Of a stretch of 52,500 nt of DNA, positions 38,679 through 49,423 are shown piece by piece (within the stretch, counting starts at the first letter, position 1; each line of letters opens with the position of its first letter). Source of the stretch: Bigelowiella natans CCMP2755 (taxonomy: Eukaryota; Cercozoa; Chlorarachniophyceae). The translations under genes and the position numbers were made by a program. The DNA is taken from the NCBI GenBank assembly GCA_000320545.1, contig ADNK01000014.1:1-52500 (forward strand). The letters run 5' to 3'. The notes beneath the pieces are model-generated. The model saw nothing but the letters and a program-made list of their open reading frames with translations, was not told where the DNA came from and made no database searches.

Positions 38679-40188
38679 ATGGCTTCGGAAAACTTTGGGC
38701 TGGATTGTCTCGTGGCTGGCATCCATGCAGGCCTTGGCGCTGTGGCGGCAGCGAGGATTCCCCATTCCTCTGAAAAGGGCGGAATGTTCCTTCGGTAAGG
38801 AAGTCTTGTCTGTCTGTCACCCTGTCTTGCTCTCCTCGCAATATTTACATTTATCTAGGCTGGTCAGTTTGCACGCTATTGTCCTGATCTTAGCAAACTT
38901 ACTCCTGCCTCGCGGGCCTGTCCAGGGTCCATGGCAATTTATTCTCATAATGAAAATGTTTGTCAACGTAAGGAGAATTAAGTGTCGACCTTATCCGAAA
39001 TCTCACTCGTTGCTGTCTTCAAAATTTGTCCCAGATATTTGGCATACTGCTAACCTTTGGGTTTCTACACAAAGTCACACAAGCTGAATTCACCGCCAGG
39101 AATCTTCGGCCTCTCCCGTGGGAATTTCACTACGTCTTCATCTATTTGACCAGCTTCTGTGTCATAATCGAATTTATTGCGAAGATGGGTGAGTGCTCCT
39201 AACTTTTTGCAAATATTGATACCCTTATTGATTATTGGTCGTGTATATTGCTTTTATGTGTTATTGGTTGGGTTGTGGGTTGATTTTCTCTCTTCCTCTT
39301 TCTATCTCTCTTTCTCTATGTGGCCTGTGTGGATTCGTTCTGTTCCATATTACGAACATGAAAGTCGTTCTTGGCACAAATGAGCAGCAATTTGAGGCTT
39401 TTTCGTTCGGAGCTATAGCAGGTGGGCTGTTGCTAATTTACCCATACATACTCCGTCAACTTTCGTCCTTGCATAAATACGTCCAAGAACAAGCATTGTT
39501 CTTGAAGCGGAGCAATACTGAACGCTCAACACGGTCGGTCAGCAATCGAGCCCGTAAGACAGCCGATGTAAAAACTATGGGATCAACAATGACATTACCA
39601 CATTTTGACTCGAAACGGGTACTATCACCAGTCAAAGATCTTGAGAAAAACTTGCCGTCAACGCCTCCTGCTGAGAAGGAACGATCCATGCACGAGATTC
39701 CTGCTGTCCAATGCCCTCTCAAACATCCGTCCGATGAACATCCTAGTATAAATCTCAACAATGTTGCTGGAATGAATAGCATGGATTCTGTAAGGATGAC
39801 AAGTTTTGCATCTCAGTCACCCAACATTGGAAGCCCTTCTGGCAAATCAAAACCGCGTGCGCAGAGATCAAAGTCGCGGCAGTTTGTTAAGAGGATGAGA
39901 ATCGAGGAGGAAGAATACAGAGATATTGGTAGAAAGATCATGCTTGTTATGATTTGGATAAGTGTTCTGACCAGCATCGGGCTCGTTGTAAACATATCGG
40001 AAACAGTTTTGGCTGCAACAGATCGGAGATCGCATGAGCAGTGGTTACAAGACTCGCACCCGAATACTGGCATGCCCTCACGTCCTGTTGGACTCACGGT
40101 CTTCTATTTGTTGTTCGAAACATTTTTTATTTGGTATGGGGGTGGTCCCTGGCGAAGCTCTCCGCGGCGTTCGGCGAATTATCATTGA
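38679..40188 (+). CDS. Six-helix membrane protein of unknown family
   Basis: Exons 38679-38794, 38859-38967, 39035-39188 and 39365-40188 keep phase and encode about 400 residues. The start MASENFGLDCLVAGIHAG is the first Met of the exon. Predicted membrane segments: LVSLHAIVLILANLLL, FILIMKMFVN + IFGILLTFGF, YVFIYLTSFCVIIEFI, IAGGLLLIYPYILRQL, IMLVMIWISVLTSIGLVV and VGLTVFYLLFETFFIW. About 160 hydrophilic Ser/Lys-rich residues lie between helices four and five (GKSKPRAQRSKSRQF near its end), which suggests a regulated cytoplasmic loop. The layout resembles 6-7 helix receptors or channels, but no signature was recognised. The acceptor at 39364 is my choice; 39421 also keeps frame. Confidence 0.6.
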
Positions 40189-40651
40189 GTGATGTGTGCA
40201 TCATTTTAATGCATAATTATTTCTAGATGTACACATCTAGACATAGCTAGATAGTGCGTCCATTTCTTTGTTCTTGTAGCACAGTATTCGTATCAAAATT
40301 GCGAGGAAGAGTCGGCATTACGGCATGCAAGATAGGATATAGGAATTTAAATTTTTTTTTTGATTTCCTGATAAGTGTATTACACTATAATGCTATTTTT
40401 ATTTACAACGTATGCTGTGCGCTATCGCGCGCGCGCAATGTGAAGCTACACATGCTGCCGTAGTCCATGGGCATTCTCATGCAAATTGTGAAGATATTAA
40501 ATGCAATGCTTTTGTTTTCATGCTTGTAGTGTGTAGATGTTCATATTATTTCTACTCTAGATTTTTTTCAAGCAACTGTTAGCGTCATGCTTCAGCTAGG
40601 GCCAATGGTTATCTTAGTTATATCAACCATTTAATATTAGCTTGTGTATGT
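40189..40651. other. Convergent intergenic region, no gene seen
   Basis: Contains TCTAGATGTACACATCTAGA (40223-40242), a perfect 20-base palindrome, and a (GC)n stretch near 40425. No exon was recognised. Confidence 0.55.
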
Positions 40652-41611
40652 CTAATCAAAATCGAAAATGTGAATGACAACCCTGACTGAATATACCAGG
40701 GTGCTGAAGATGAAGAATACTCTTAGGCTACAAAATATGACTAAAAAGCTGCACAGAAGGATTCTTGCGATGGAATCGAATATCATATTATGAAATCTTC
40801 GAATTCTTTCATTGTCGATTGGATTGTATCCCCATTCAAAACGAAGGTAATCAAGTTCACGGAATTTCGCGTCTGAACGTGAAGTGATTCCATTTAATTT
40901 GTGGATTTCTAACAGCTGCATTAAAACTCTACGAGCTACAGAACACAACACATACCTTCTTCATTTACGGGGATTCGAGAAATCCCGTAGGCAAGAATGA
41001 CAAACGTGGAGAATGCCATTATCCAAACCACTTTTAGCAGCCTTATTAGGACTATCATTTCTAAGGGGTAAAGGCACCTGATTTTAGTAACAAACAATTT
41101 TTAGAAGGTTTCGTCTGTCTGAACATGTTGTCCGGTAGGAAACTCGTCGGGGTATCCACTGTTCCCGCCTAAGACTTGGATTTACCAGTTCGTGAACGCC
41201 CCTCCGAAAAGACAGAATAATCTGAATCCTAGCAATGATACAATAGCTGTGCAAGTTTGAATGAGCTTTGTGTTTCTTGAGGCACCATGACAGATCAGTA
41301 GCCGTATTCGATGGAATTTCGCAGCGATCCGTTGGCATGGACGAACTTTTCCGCACCTCTGCTCGGGCATTCCAAATCGGCTCACGGGCAACATTGCTCG
41401 TGATCGATCGATTTGGGCATCTCCATGGGCTGTGTTCGTGTCGTTTTCTTTCGGGTGCACCATGCGATTTGTACGATTTCTTCTGTTTCGCTGGGTTGCC
41501 GCAAGAGGGCAGCAGAGAGTGCTCTTGAACAATGATGACATATTTAGCAGGATCAGCAGTCTCTGGAGAGTCTCTCCAGCAAAGCGACGATGACGTAAGA
41601 ACATAAACAGC
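40652..41611 (-). CDS. Partly resolved membrane-protein gene, unrecognised
   Basis: Minus-strand exons 41611-41125, 41060-40969 and 40915-40652 (stop) join in frame: acceptor AAATTTCAG, a phase-1 donor (T|GTTCAG), acceptor CCCCTTAG, and a 53-base intron GTAAAT...TGCAG. The first exon is hydrophilic (AVYVLTSSSLCWRDSPETAD). The second holds one membrane segment (KVVWIMAFSTFVILAYG). The third has a soluble stretch (RFEWGYNPIDNERIRRFHN) then two hydrophobic segments (ILLCSFLVIFCSLRVFFIF; TLVYSVRVVIHIF). The 5' exons lie upstream and were not found. The family is unknown, and a competing open frame covers part of the first exon. Confidence 0.4.
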
Positions 41612-42096
41612 CTGAAATTTATCTTTACGACAATGCAGAAAAGGCAAATGCATGTTATTTAACGTGGTCTCCAGTAAAAAATCAAGAGCGACATCTCCAA
41701 CTGGTTGTCGCCGGTAACAGAGGTATCCAAATTACTGCCACGTGGTTGCCAGCTTGGGGTGCGAGACAATGATTTACACAATCGAGGAGGCGTAAACAAT
41801 TGTGCTTTTCAACCAAGTCAGAATCCACGTAAATATAAGATGTTTTCGGGGTAAAAAAAGGACACTTTGAAGAACAAGAGAACAGACCGAGCGAAGAGAA
41901 CGACGAGACGATGCTCGGTGATGCCCCCCTCCTCCGAACTTCTTTCCCGGGCAGCGAACACTGCTTCGATCAGCCCATGATTCACTTCTTGTTGGCCCCC
42001 TTCCTACATTTCTGTTTATCCTCTCCTCTCCCACCACTTTACTTTCGATATTACACGGCTAGACTATGTATGTTGGGGGGAAGGGTTCGTGTTGCA
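41612..42096. promoter_or_regulatory. Spacer before the MFSD5-like gene
   Basis: This probably contains the missing 5' exons and the start of the minus-strand gene, and the promoter of the MFSD5-like gene. No specific element was recognised. Confidence 0.3.
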
Positions 42097-42478
42097 ATGA
42101 TCAGTGGTAACATCACTGCGAGCGCACATGCATTTTTGTTCTGGACTCTTGCGAAGCCTAGAACACAAGTTTATTCAATTGCAAGAAAGTTGGTCTAAAT
42201 CTTGTGACATGTTGCCAAGATGTGCATCGTCCATGTCGTGTAATGCTCCGTCGTCATCGTCATCGTCATCGTCGTAGTTTGCGTTGCCTAAACTGCCTTC
42301 TCTTGTTCATCCCCACCCCTGTGTTAGGAGCCTATGACTTCTACTACATCCTATGGTTTGGAGTGGTGGCAGGAGTGGTGTACTATGTGCGAAAGCAAGC
42401 TAAAGCCACTCAGGACCAGACGCTCGTTACCGAGGACTTCAAACGATTCCAACGGTAATGATGATTGTCCTTCTGCTT

Positions 42479-42519
<41 letters not shown>

Positions 42520-43133
42520 AGTCACTTCATAGGAAGCTAGTAATATGGAATACTTATGCGCTCTACTGTTATGCTATGAGTGAAAGAAAAGAGAATCCAC
42601 GTTTGTGCGCATGGTGAGCTCATTTGCTGTGGAGCGCGACAGCATTCCTTTCGAATGGCGTCCTCAAATCGTCATCTTTCATGGCCAAGTTGAAGATTAT
42701 GAAATCAACAACGAATTCTTTTCCTCAACGCGACAAAATTCACTCATGTATTGGTTTCTACCCCGAATCTCATTGGATACGGTTTCGTCCTCGTGATATG
42801 TTGCATTAATCAATGCTTGCACCAAATGACTGTCATTTCTATTTGTCAATATCTCGCAGGTCTTATGTAGTTATATTCCTACTTCTAACCGCCGCGGATT
42901 GGATGCAAGGGCCATACCTGTATGCGCTCTATGACTCATACGGGCACAGTAAACACATCATCGGGTAGGTGGATGATGATTATCTATGATGATGAATACG
43001 ATGGTGATGATTACATACCTTACCATGTTGTCTTCACTATTACGCTTCTTTAATTAGGCGCCTGTTCATCCTTGGCTTTGGAAGCGCTGCTGTTTGCTGT
43101 GATACAAAAATATATACCAACAAAGAATACAGT

Positions 43134-43164
<31 letters not shown>

Positions 43165-44023
43165 CATACACACACTCACACACATACACACACTCGCACA
43201 CATCTATGTACTTGCCAAGCTGTGGGTGTAAAAACGTTCATTGTTGGTATTTGGATGTGCCACTACGTGCAGCTACGTTTGTGGGTTCGCTTGCCGATAA
43301 GTATGGGCGTAAGAAGCTTTGTCAGGTCTTAATTGTCATACCCCCCCCCCCCCCCTCTCCCGGGGAAATATTGTCATTCCTCTGTTTTCTCTTTTGGCGT
43401 ACATATCTCATACATGTTGAAAGGTGCATTGTGCGCTGCTGATCATGTCGCTCCTGACGAAGCACTCGTCTAGCTTCTTCATCCTCGGTCTGGGGCGCGT
43501 CCTTGGCGGTATGTGCTAGACAGCGACGAATGATGATCAGCATACCATCATACGGTTGTCTTCTTAAACAGGGGCATCGGCGTCGATCTTGGTTTCATCG
43601 TTTGAGTCGTGGATGGTTCACCAGCACCTGTTTCTCAGGTTCTCGGATCATGATTGATTGCTAGCTAGTTCTTGCTGCTGCTGCTGCTGCTGCTTTACTC
43701 GTGCTACTCCTGCTAGTGATTGATGATGATGACGATGACGATGACGATGACGATGATGATGATGATGATGATGATGACGACGACGATGATGCCTCTGAAT
43801 TTTACTGCTCTTTTGCATCGGCGTCTACATGGAAAAACAGCTATCCAGATCACTGGATGAGAGGAACCTTTGAAGTTGTGGCTTCAGGCAAGAACAGAGA
43901 AGAAAAAACGGCGAGAGAAAAAAAAGACCATGCAAGAACTCTACCGATGACATATTTCATTACATGCATACGTACATACATACACAGTGAGGGGGGGGAG
44001 GGGAGAAGGAAGAGAGGGAGAGG

Positions 44024-44076
<53 letters not shown>

Positions 44077-44205
44077 ACGGGGTTTGCTTGTGTCTACTTC
44101 TCAGTATATTCGCGCGCGCGTGCGTGTGTGTGTATGAGAGAGAGGGAGAGGGAGAGAGAAAGCATAATATGAAAAGTTGAAAGGCAACCCCATCGTCGTT
44201 ATCAT

Positions 44206-44247
<42 letters not shown>

Positions 44248-44451
44248 ATATATATAAAAGGCACGGGCGTGGTAGCAATGGTCAGCGGTCTTGTCGCAAC
44301 GTACGTGTGTAACATTATTTGCAATATAATATCCTTGTGTGGGGGGGGGGGTTGAGAGCCCACGCGTTTTAAGTTATCGCCCCTTTTCTTCACCATCTCC
44401 TCCTCTCCTCCTTTACTTCTCTACTACAACAATCGTGTTGGTTGGTTGGTT

Positions 44452-44489
<38 letters not shown>

Positions 44490-46684
44490 GTTTATCTTCT
44501 CCCATTTTGGGCACGTGGCACCTTTCGACCTGGCAATAGTAATGATGAGACAGTCGTCTTTTTACCTACTTCCCATCGAAGACAACTCGAATTCGCATAC
44601 GATTTCCTCCTCCCTCCTCCCCCTCCCCCTCCCCTCCTCTTTCTCTCCCTTTTCCTTGCCGTCTCCTCTTAAAAACTTCTCGTACTAATACTCAACGCAT
44701 TTCCTTGTCTACGGCTACTATTACCATTCTTGTTCTACCCGCTTCTTCGTAGGTGTTGGCGGCATTGGGCCTGATGCTTCTCACACGCGCGTGGCCCGAA
44801 AACTACGGAGATAGCGATATTTCCGTGCTGCAGACTCTCGAAAATTCATATGAGTCGATAAAAGGAGGTTGGTACCTACATAGGCTGACCGCTTAGTTGT
44901 AGTTGTCGTTAATCATTGATTGATTGCCTCCATTTCATGGCCGCATCGGAGATCAAACCGAATTCCTCCTCTTCCTCCTCGTCCTCCTCTTCCTTCTCCT
45001 CCCCCTTCTTCTTCTTCTTCTTCTTCTTCTTCTTCTTCTTTCTTCCTCTTTAGATCCCGTGATCATGCTGCTGGGCTTGTCGCAGGCGCTGTTTGAAGGT
45101 GCTGCTCGATGCTTTCTTTCATAATTCCAGAAAATCCGCTTTGATTGCATTGTGGATTTTAGTTATTCGATTCTCCGTCGCTGAACATCGTGTCTCGTGT
45201 TGCTATCATCTTTTATTTGTCCTGCTATTTGTTACTGCTCGTTGTTCATTCATTCATGCATAATCTGTGCACACCATCAGCTGGGATGTACATATTCGTG
45301 GTTATGTGGACTCCTACCCTAGATGAGACATCGACAACCCCGGTAATGACGACCAAAGCATCATGATCATCATGATCATCATCGATTTGTTTGGTTGGCA
45401 TGATCTCCACTATTCCTCTCATCATTCATTGTCCTCCTCCTCCTCCTCCTCCTCCTCCTCCTCCTCCTCCTCCTAAGGTATCCCACGGATGGGTCTTCTC
45501 CTCGTTCATGGTCAGTATGTGTATTTAATATTGGCGGGTAGTACGACGATTGTGTGTGTGTGTGTGTGTGTGTATTATGTCGTCTCGTTCACCATTTGGA
45601 TTTCTTCCTCTGCAGCTTTGTATCATTCTCGGCGGGACGCTGTACAAGCAATACCTAGCATTTGGAGGTAAAAATAAACTAATAACTTCGATACTCATCA
45701 CCATCACCATCATCATCATCAATATATACCGAAATCATCCTTAACAATATCTTGTCATCGTCAACCGGGCCGTCATTTGTGCTGTGTGGGCTGCTGCTGC
45801 AGGAACTGTGGAGAAGCTGATGCTGTTTGCTTGCGCCGTCGGTTCCATAGCACTCGCTATCCCGTGCGTGGTTGGTCTTTTCTTTTTTTTGTTCCGCTGA
45901 ACAACACTGCACTACTTTACTGCCCCCCCCCCCCCCCCTCAAACTACCCAATAATACCTCTTTCTTTCCCTCCATGACGACAACGAAGAACGCAGTATAT
46001 GAATAGAATCTTTGGTCTCTTCCCCCCCTCCTCCTCTTGTCTTTCTTCTGCTTGCAGGTCCAGGAGCATACCTTACAGCTAGTAAGCTTCCTCGTGTTTG
46101 AGACGTGTGTGGGCGTGTTCTGGCCGTCGGCGTCCTCCCTAAGAAGCATGTACTTTCCGGAGGAAACACGTGCATCAGTCATGGTAGTAGAGTCGTTGGC
46201 GTCCACACCTCTATTAATGTAACATATATCATGATGGCGACGAAGATACGGCAGCTGGCGATTAGCAGTGTCTTTGTTGCTACCGGTGTTATCATCACGA
46301 CCGTCGTTTTTCTTATCGTTGATCGTTGTCGGCATGGTCCATCAGGCAACCCTCCGTGTACCACAGAATGTGCTGATAATACTCGTCCTCGCAGTGGTAC
46401 GTGCGAACGTGCTACCTTTTGCTGTTACGACGCGTGAAATTGTCGGTCGAGAGTATGAGTCAAAGTAGCAGCAGTAGTAGTGATAGGAGGAGGGGGAGGC
46501 AGAGGAGATATAATCATATCTATATGTTATGTGAAATATGCCAGCACACGATTGTATTTTTTTGTAATAATTTGTGTTTGTTGCGGTGTCTAGATGGGGC
46601 AGGTCTCGCACAGTTTCATATTCGGTAAGGGATCCATCATGGACGATAACACAACAACCCATCCACATATCCGCCGTCATCATT

Positions 46685-46721
<37 letters not shown>

Positions 46722-47190
46722 CCTTGCTCGAATGGACATTGCAGGAGTGAGCTTCTTATTCCTAGCATCGGCGACAGCTGCCCAATGGTAGCAACAGTAG
46801 CGTACATATAATACTGACTACGACGAAACCGCGACGTCAATTCTTTTGTTACTTTGCAATGGAAGAAACACCGAAGAAGAAGAAGAAAAAGAAGAAGAAG
46901 AAGAAGAAGGAGAAGGAGTAGGCACTGCTGCTGCAAAGAGAAAAATGATACAACCCCTGCAATTATGAGGCCGCTCGATGATGTAGCGAATATGAGAAGA
47001 CAACAACCATTTAACTACGTGTATAGGTACTTCATAAAGATCACTTCGGGCGAAACCGACGTCATCGGTGAGCCAATTGTACTTCTTGCTACTGCCCCTT
47101 CTCCTTCTCCTTCTTCTTCTTCTTCTTCTTCTTCTTCTTTTTCTTGTTGCTGGAATCTCTTACTTCCCCTTCCCTCCCTCCCCGCCGTTT

Positions 47191-47269
<79 letters not shown>

Positions 47270-47619
47270 TGATTATCATCACCTGCGTCTATATATCATC
47301 ATCCTTCACAGAGGAGCTAGGCATGGTGGACGAGAATCTTTCAAACGTGGGTCTCCCGATCCCGCTCTCCAACGAAGAAGCCGCCGCTGCCGCCGCATCA
47401 CCACAAACGTCCGGAGTCAATTCTCACGAAGTTGAAATGATCAGCGCTGATAGCGCTGATGCTCCTAGTTCTAATAGCAGCAGCAGCAAGAAGTATAGGA
47501 GAAATATAGGCGGTGGCAATAGCAATAGCCTCAAACTCACTGAGATAGTGACTGAGAAGGAGGAGGCAGAGGAGGGCAAAACGGCTGATGCCAAACGAGG
47601 GACAAGCGGGTATTCGTAG
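42097..47619 (+). CDS. MFSD5: MFSD5-like major facilitator (molybdate-anion transporter family)
   Basis: Twenty-two exons sum to 1599 bases in frame (about 532 residues): 42097-42106, 42328-454, 42860-964, 43058-098, 43273-325, 43424-508, 43572-638, 43841-887, 44261-300, 44490-538, 44753-867, 45054-098, 45281-342, 45478-510, 45616-667, 45803-870, 46058-183, 46346-396, 46594-624, 46745-787, 47027-067, 47312-619. Family marks: TAADWMQGPYLYALYDSYG, FVGSLADKYGRKK (MFS loop 2-3), LTKHSSSFFILGLGRVLGG, SSFESWMVHQH, RAWPENYGD, ALFEG followed by YIFVVMWTPTLD, SHGWVFSSFM and FWPSASSLRSMYFPEETRA. About twelve membrane helices and a Ser/Ala-rich cytoplasmic tail. Family members are linked to molybdate uptake in algae and humans. 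The first coding exon is only 10 bases. The intron after 43887 starts with GC. Confidence 0.88.
43131..43202. repeat. (CA)n microsatellite with interruptions
   Basis: A CA-rich tract in the intron before exon 43273-43325 of the MFSD5-like gene. Confidence 0.9.
43722..43791. repeat. (GAT/GAC)n microsatellite
   Basis: About 23 GAT/GAC units in an intron of the MFSD5-like gene, 50 bases before exon 43841-43887. Confidence 0.9.
43888..44260 (+). other. GC-AG intron in the MFSD5-like gene, with (GA)n and (AT)n
   Basis: Exon 43841-43887 ends TTCAG and is followed by GCAAGAAC; exon 44261-44300 follows ATAAAAG and restores frame (G|GC). The intron holds (GA)n at about 44029-44060 and (AT)n at about 44208-44244. 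Confidence 0.7.
44454..44489 (+). repeat. (CT)n tract forming the polypyrimidine tract
   Basis: About 17 CT units end directly in the acceptor CTCTCAG of exon 44490-44538. (CTT)n does the same before 45054 and (CTC)n before 45478. Confidence 0.85.
47106..47268. repeat. (CTT)n, (CA)n and (GA)n in one intron
   Basis: (CTT)n at 47106-47142, (CA)n at 47192-47233 directly followed by (GA)n to 47268, in the last intron of the MFSD5-like gene. Confidence 0.9.
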
Positions 47620-48434
47620 TAGCTAGGAGGAGGAGACGTATGCACGGGGAGACAGAGGGGGGGGGGGGGGGCATGGTATAGCAATACAGATCATGATCAT
47701 GATCGTCATATGGGTTTTTAACTTTAAGTGGTGTATCGTATATTGCGAGTGTAGGCTATAAAAGAAGATGCTGGTTTTGGGGGGGGGGTTGAGTGAGTTA
47801 TGTAGCGTTTGATCTATGACATTAGATGCTGAACTGTATTTTTCGTTCTCTTTATCTCCGCTCTCCCTCCTCCCCCCCCGCCCCCCCTCACGTGGTATGT
47901 CTTGTTCCAACAACGTATCATTGCTGCTGCCGGTCTCCTCCGTAGGAACTATGCTATGATGTAGGCTGAGCGCTTTCGATAACAGCAGTTCAGCAGTTGT
48001 AGATGCTTGCTTGCTCTCTAGTGGCCAAAGCCTTGACACATGAGGATATGTAGTCAGAATATGCAAAGCAAAGAGACGTTAATCGCCTGATTGTTCGTCT
48101 TAGGGGCGCAGTTAGACGATTTCGTGCTGACGTTTCCTTTATAGCGTGGATCCTTCCTGTAGTTGTCCAGATTATTTGATAGCCAACAAAATACGGATTC
48201 TTTGCTGAGTTTATCCGGTTCCAACCATTATACATTATTATTATGATTGTTATTATTGTTATTATTCATTGTTACGAGTTGTATCGCGTACAGTGGCGAC
48301 GCATGTATTTATGGTCGCGACGTTGTGAGGCGGCACGATGTGGTGCAGCTGTCGTCGTCGATCAGGTGCGTGTGCGCTAATAATGCAGGAACGCATGTAG
48401 AAAATATAGCACTTGGCTGCAAGGATCGCTGTTT

Positions 48435-48489
<55 letters not shown>

Positions 48490-48776
48490 TGCGTAACTTT
48501 AGTCAGCTGCATGTGCGCGCAGTTTCAAAGGGCATATATACTGACAATTAGCTTGCGGCGCCAAAACACGTCATGTGGCGATGGCTATGCGCAAACATTG
48601 GCATTCATGACTTGCCGCAACGCCAACTTATAGGCAAATTGACGACAAATTTGCGATCGATACATTTATGCATACGTGATGCAAATGAATATGGCATATC
48701 AAATGTACACGTCGTGGCTCCCGGAGCAGTCAAAGTCCGGACGCTGTCATGTGCCACAGCGACTGCAGCTCTTTCG
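47620..48776. other. Convergent intergenic region, no gene seen
   Basis: Two poly-G runs (47657-47671, 47780-47789) and a (CT)n at 48438-48489. Words such as TGCGCAAA and TGCAAAT are frequent at 48500-48700. Open frames have no splice or motif support. Confidence 0.6.
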
Positions 48777-49387
48777 TCATGCTGCCGGAGGGCGGATATG
48801 ATCGACTGTTTGCCGACGCAATAGCTTGATGATGCCAGAAGCGGTGTTGTTGCCCTTACCACGACCACATATCCGTGCCCATTGGATAGGTGTATGGCTA
48901 CGCCAACCGAAGCTTCCTTCAATATTGACGTCGGCCTTCGACTCCAGCAGTATCTTAACCAGTGATTCGTGATTCCAATACACAGCATGGACTAGGGGGG
49001 GAGATTGTAAGCCCCGAGATATATTCACATTTGCGCGCCCCGTCTTGATGAGTGCCTGGGCCACAGCCGCATGGCCTCTCTGCACTGCATGTGTCAAGGG
49101 TGTCGCCTCCTCAAGATCCGCCACATCCACATATGCCTTTTCTCGGAGGAGAAGGCTCACAATGCCCACGTGGCCGGCCATCGACGCCAGGGTGAGCGCA
49201 GTCTGCCCGTAGCTGTTGAAGAGATGCACGTCCGCCTTTCGTGATATCAAGAAGGCTGCCGTCTGGCTGTGACCGTACATCGCTGCTAGCATCAAAACTG
49301 AGGTAGAGGGTGGACAATAGGTAGAACACGATGAATAAGCAATAACGAGGATTGAACGTGATATCCGCTCACGCCGCCCGCGCGCAT

Positions 49388-49423
<36 letters not shown>

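Noticed and set aside
38566-39087. 173-residue plus-strand open frame
   Set aside because: The frame starting at 38679 splices cleanly through four exons into hydrophobic segments; the longer unspliced frame runs through introns.
40937-40956. Apparent 20-base intron GTATGT...CTGTAG in the minus-strand membrane-protein gene
   Set aside because: A 53-base intron from GTAAAT (40968) to TGCAG (40916) also restores frame and has better signals, so no ultra-short intron is needed.
41182-41604. Alternative 140-residue minus-strand frame
   Set aside because: The overlapping frame 41611-41125 begins right after a good acceptor and joins in phase to two further exons; this one does not.
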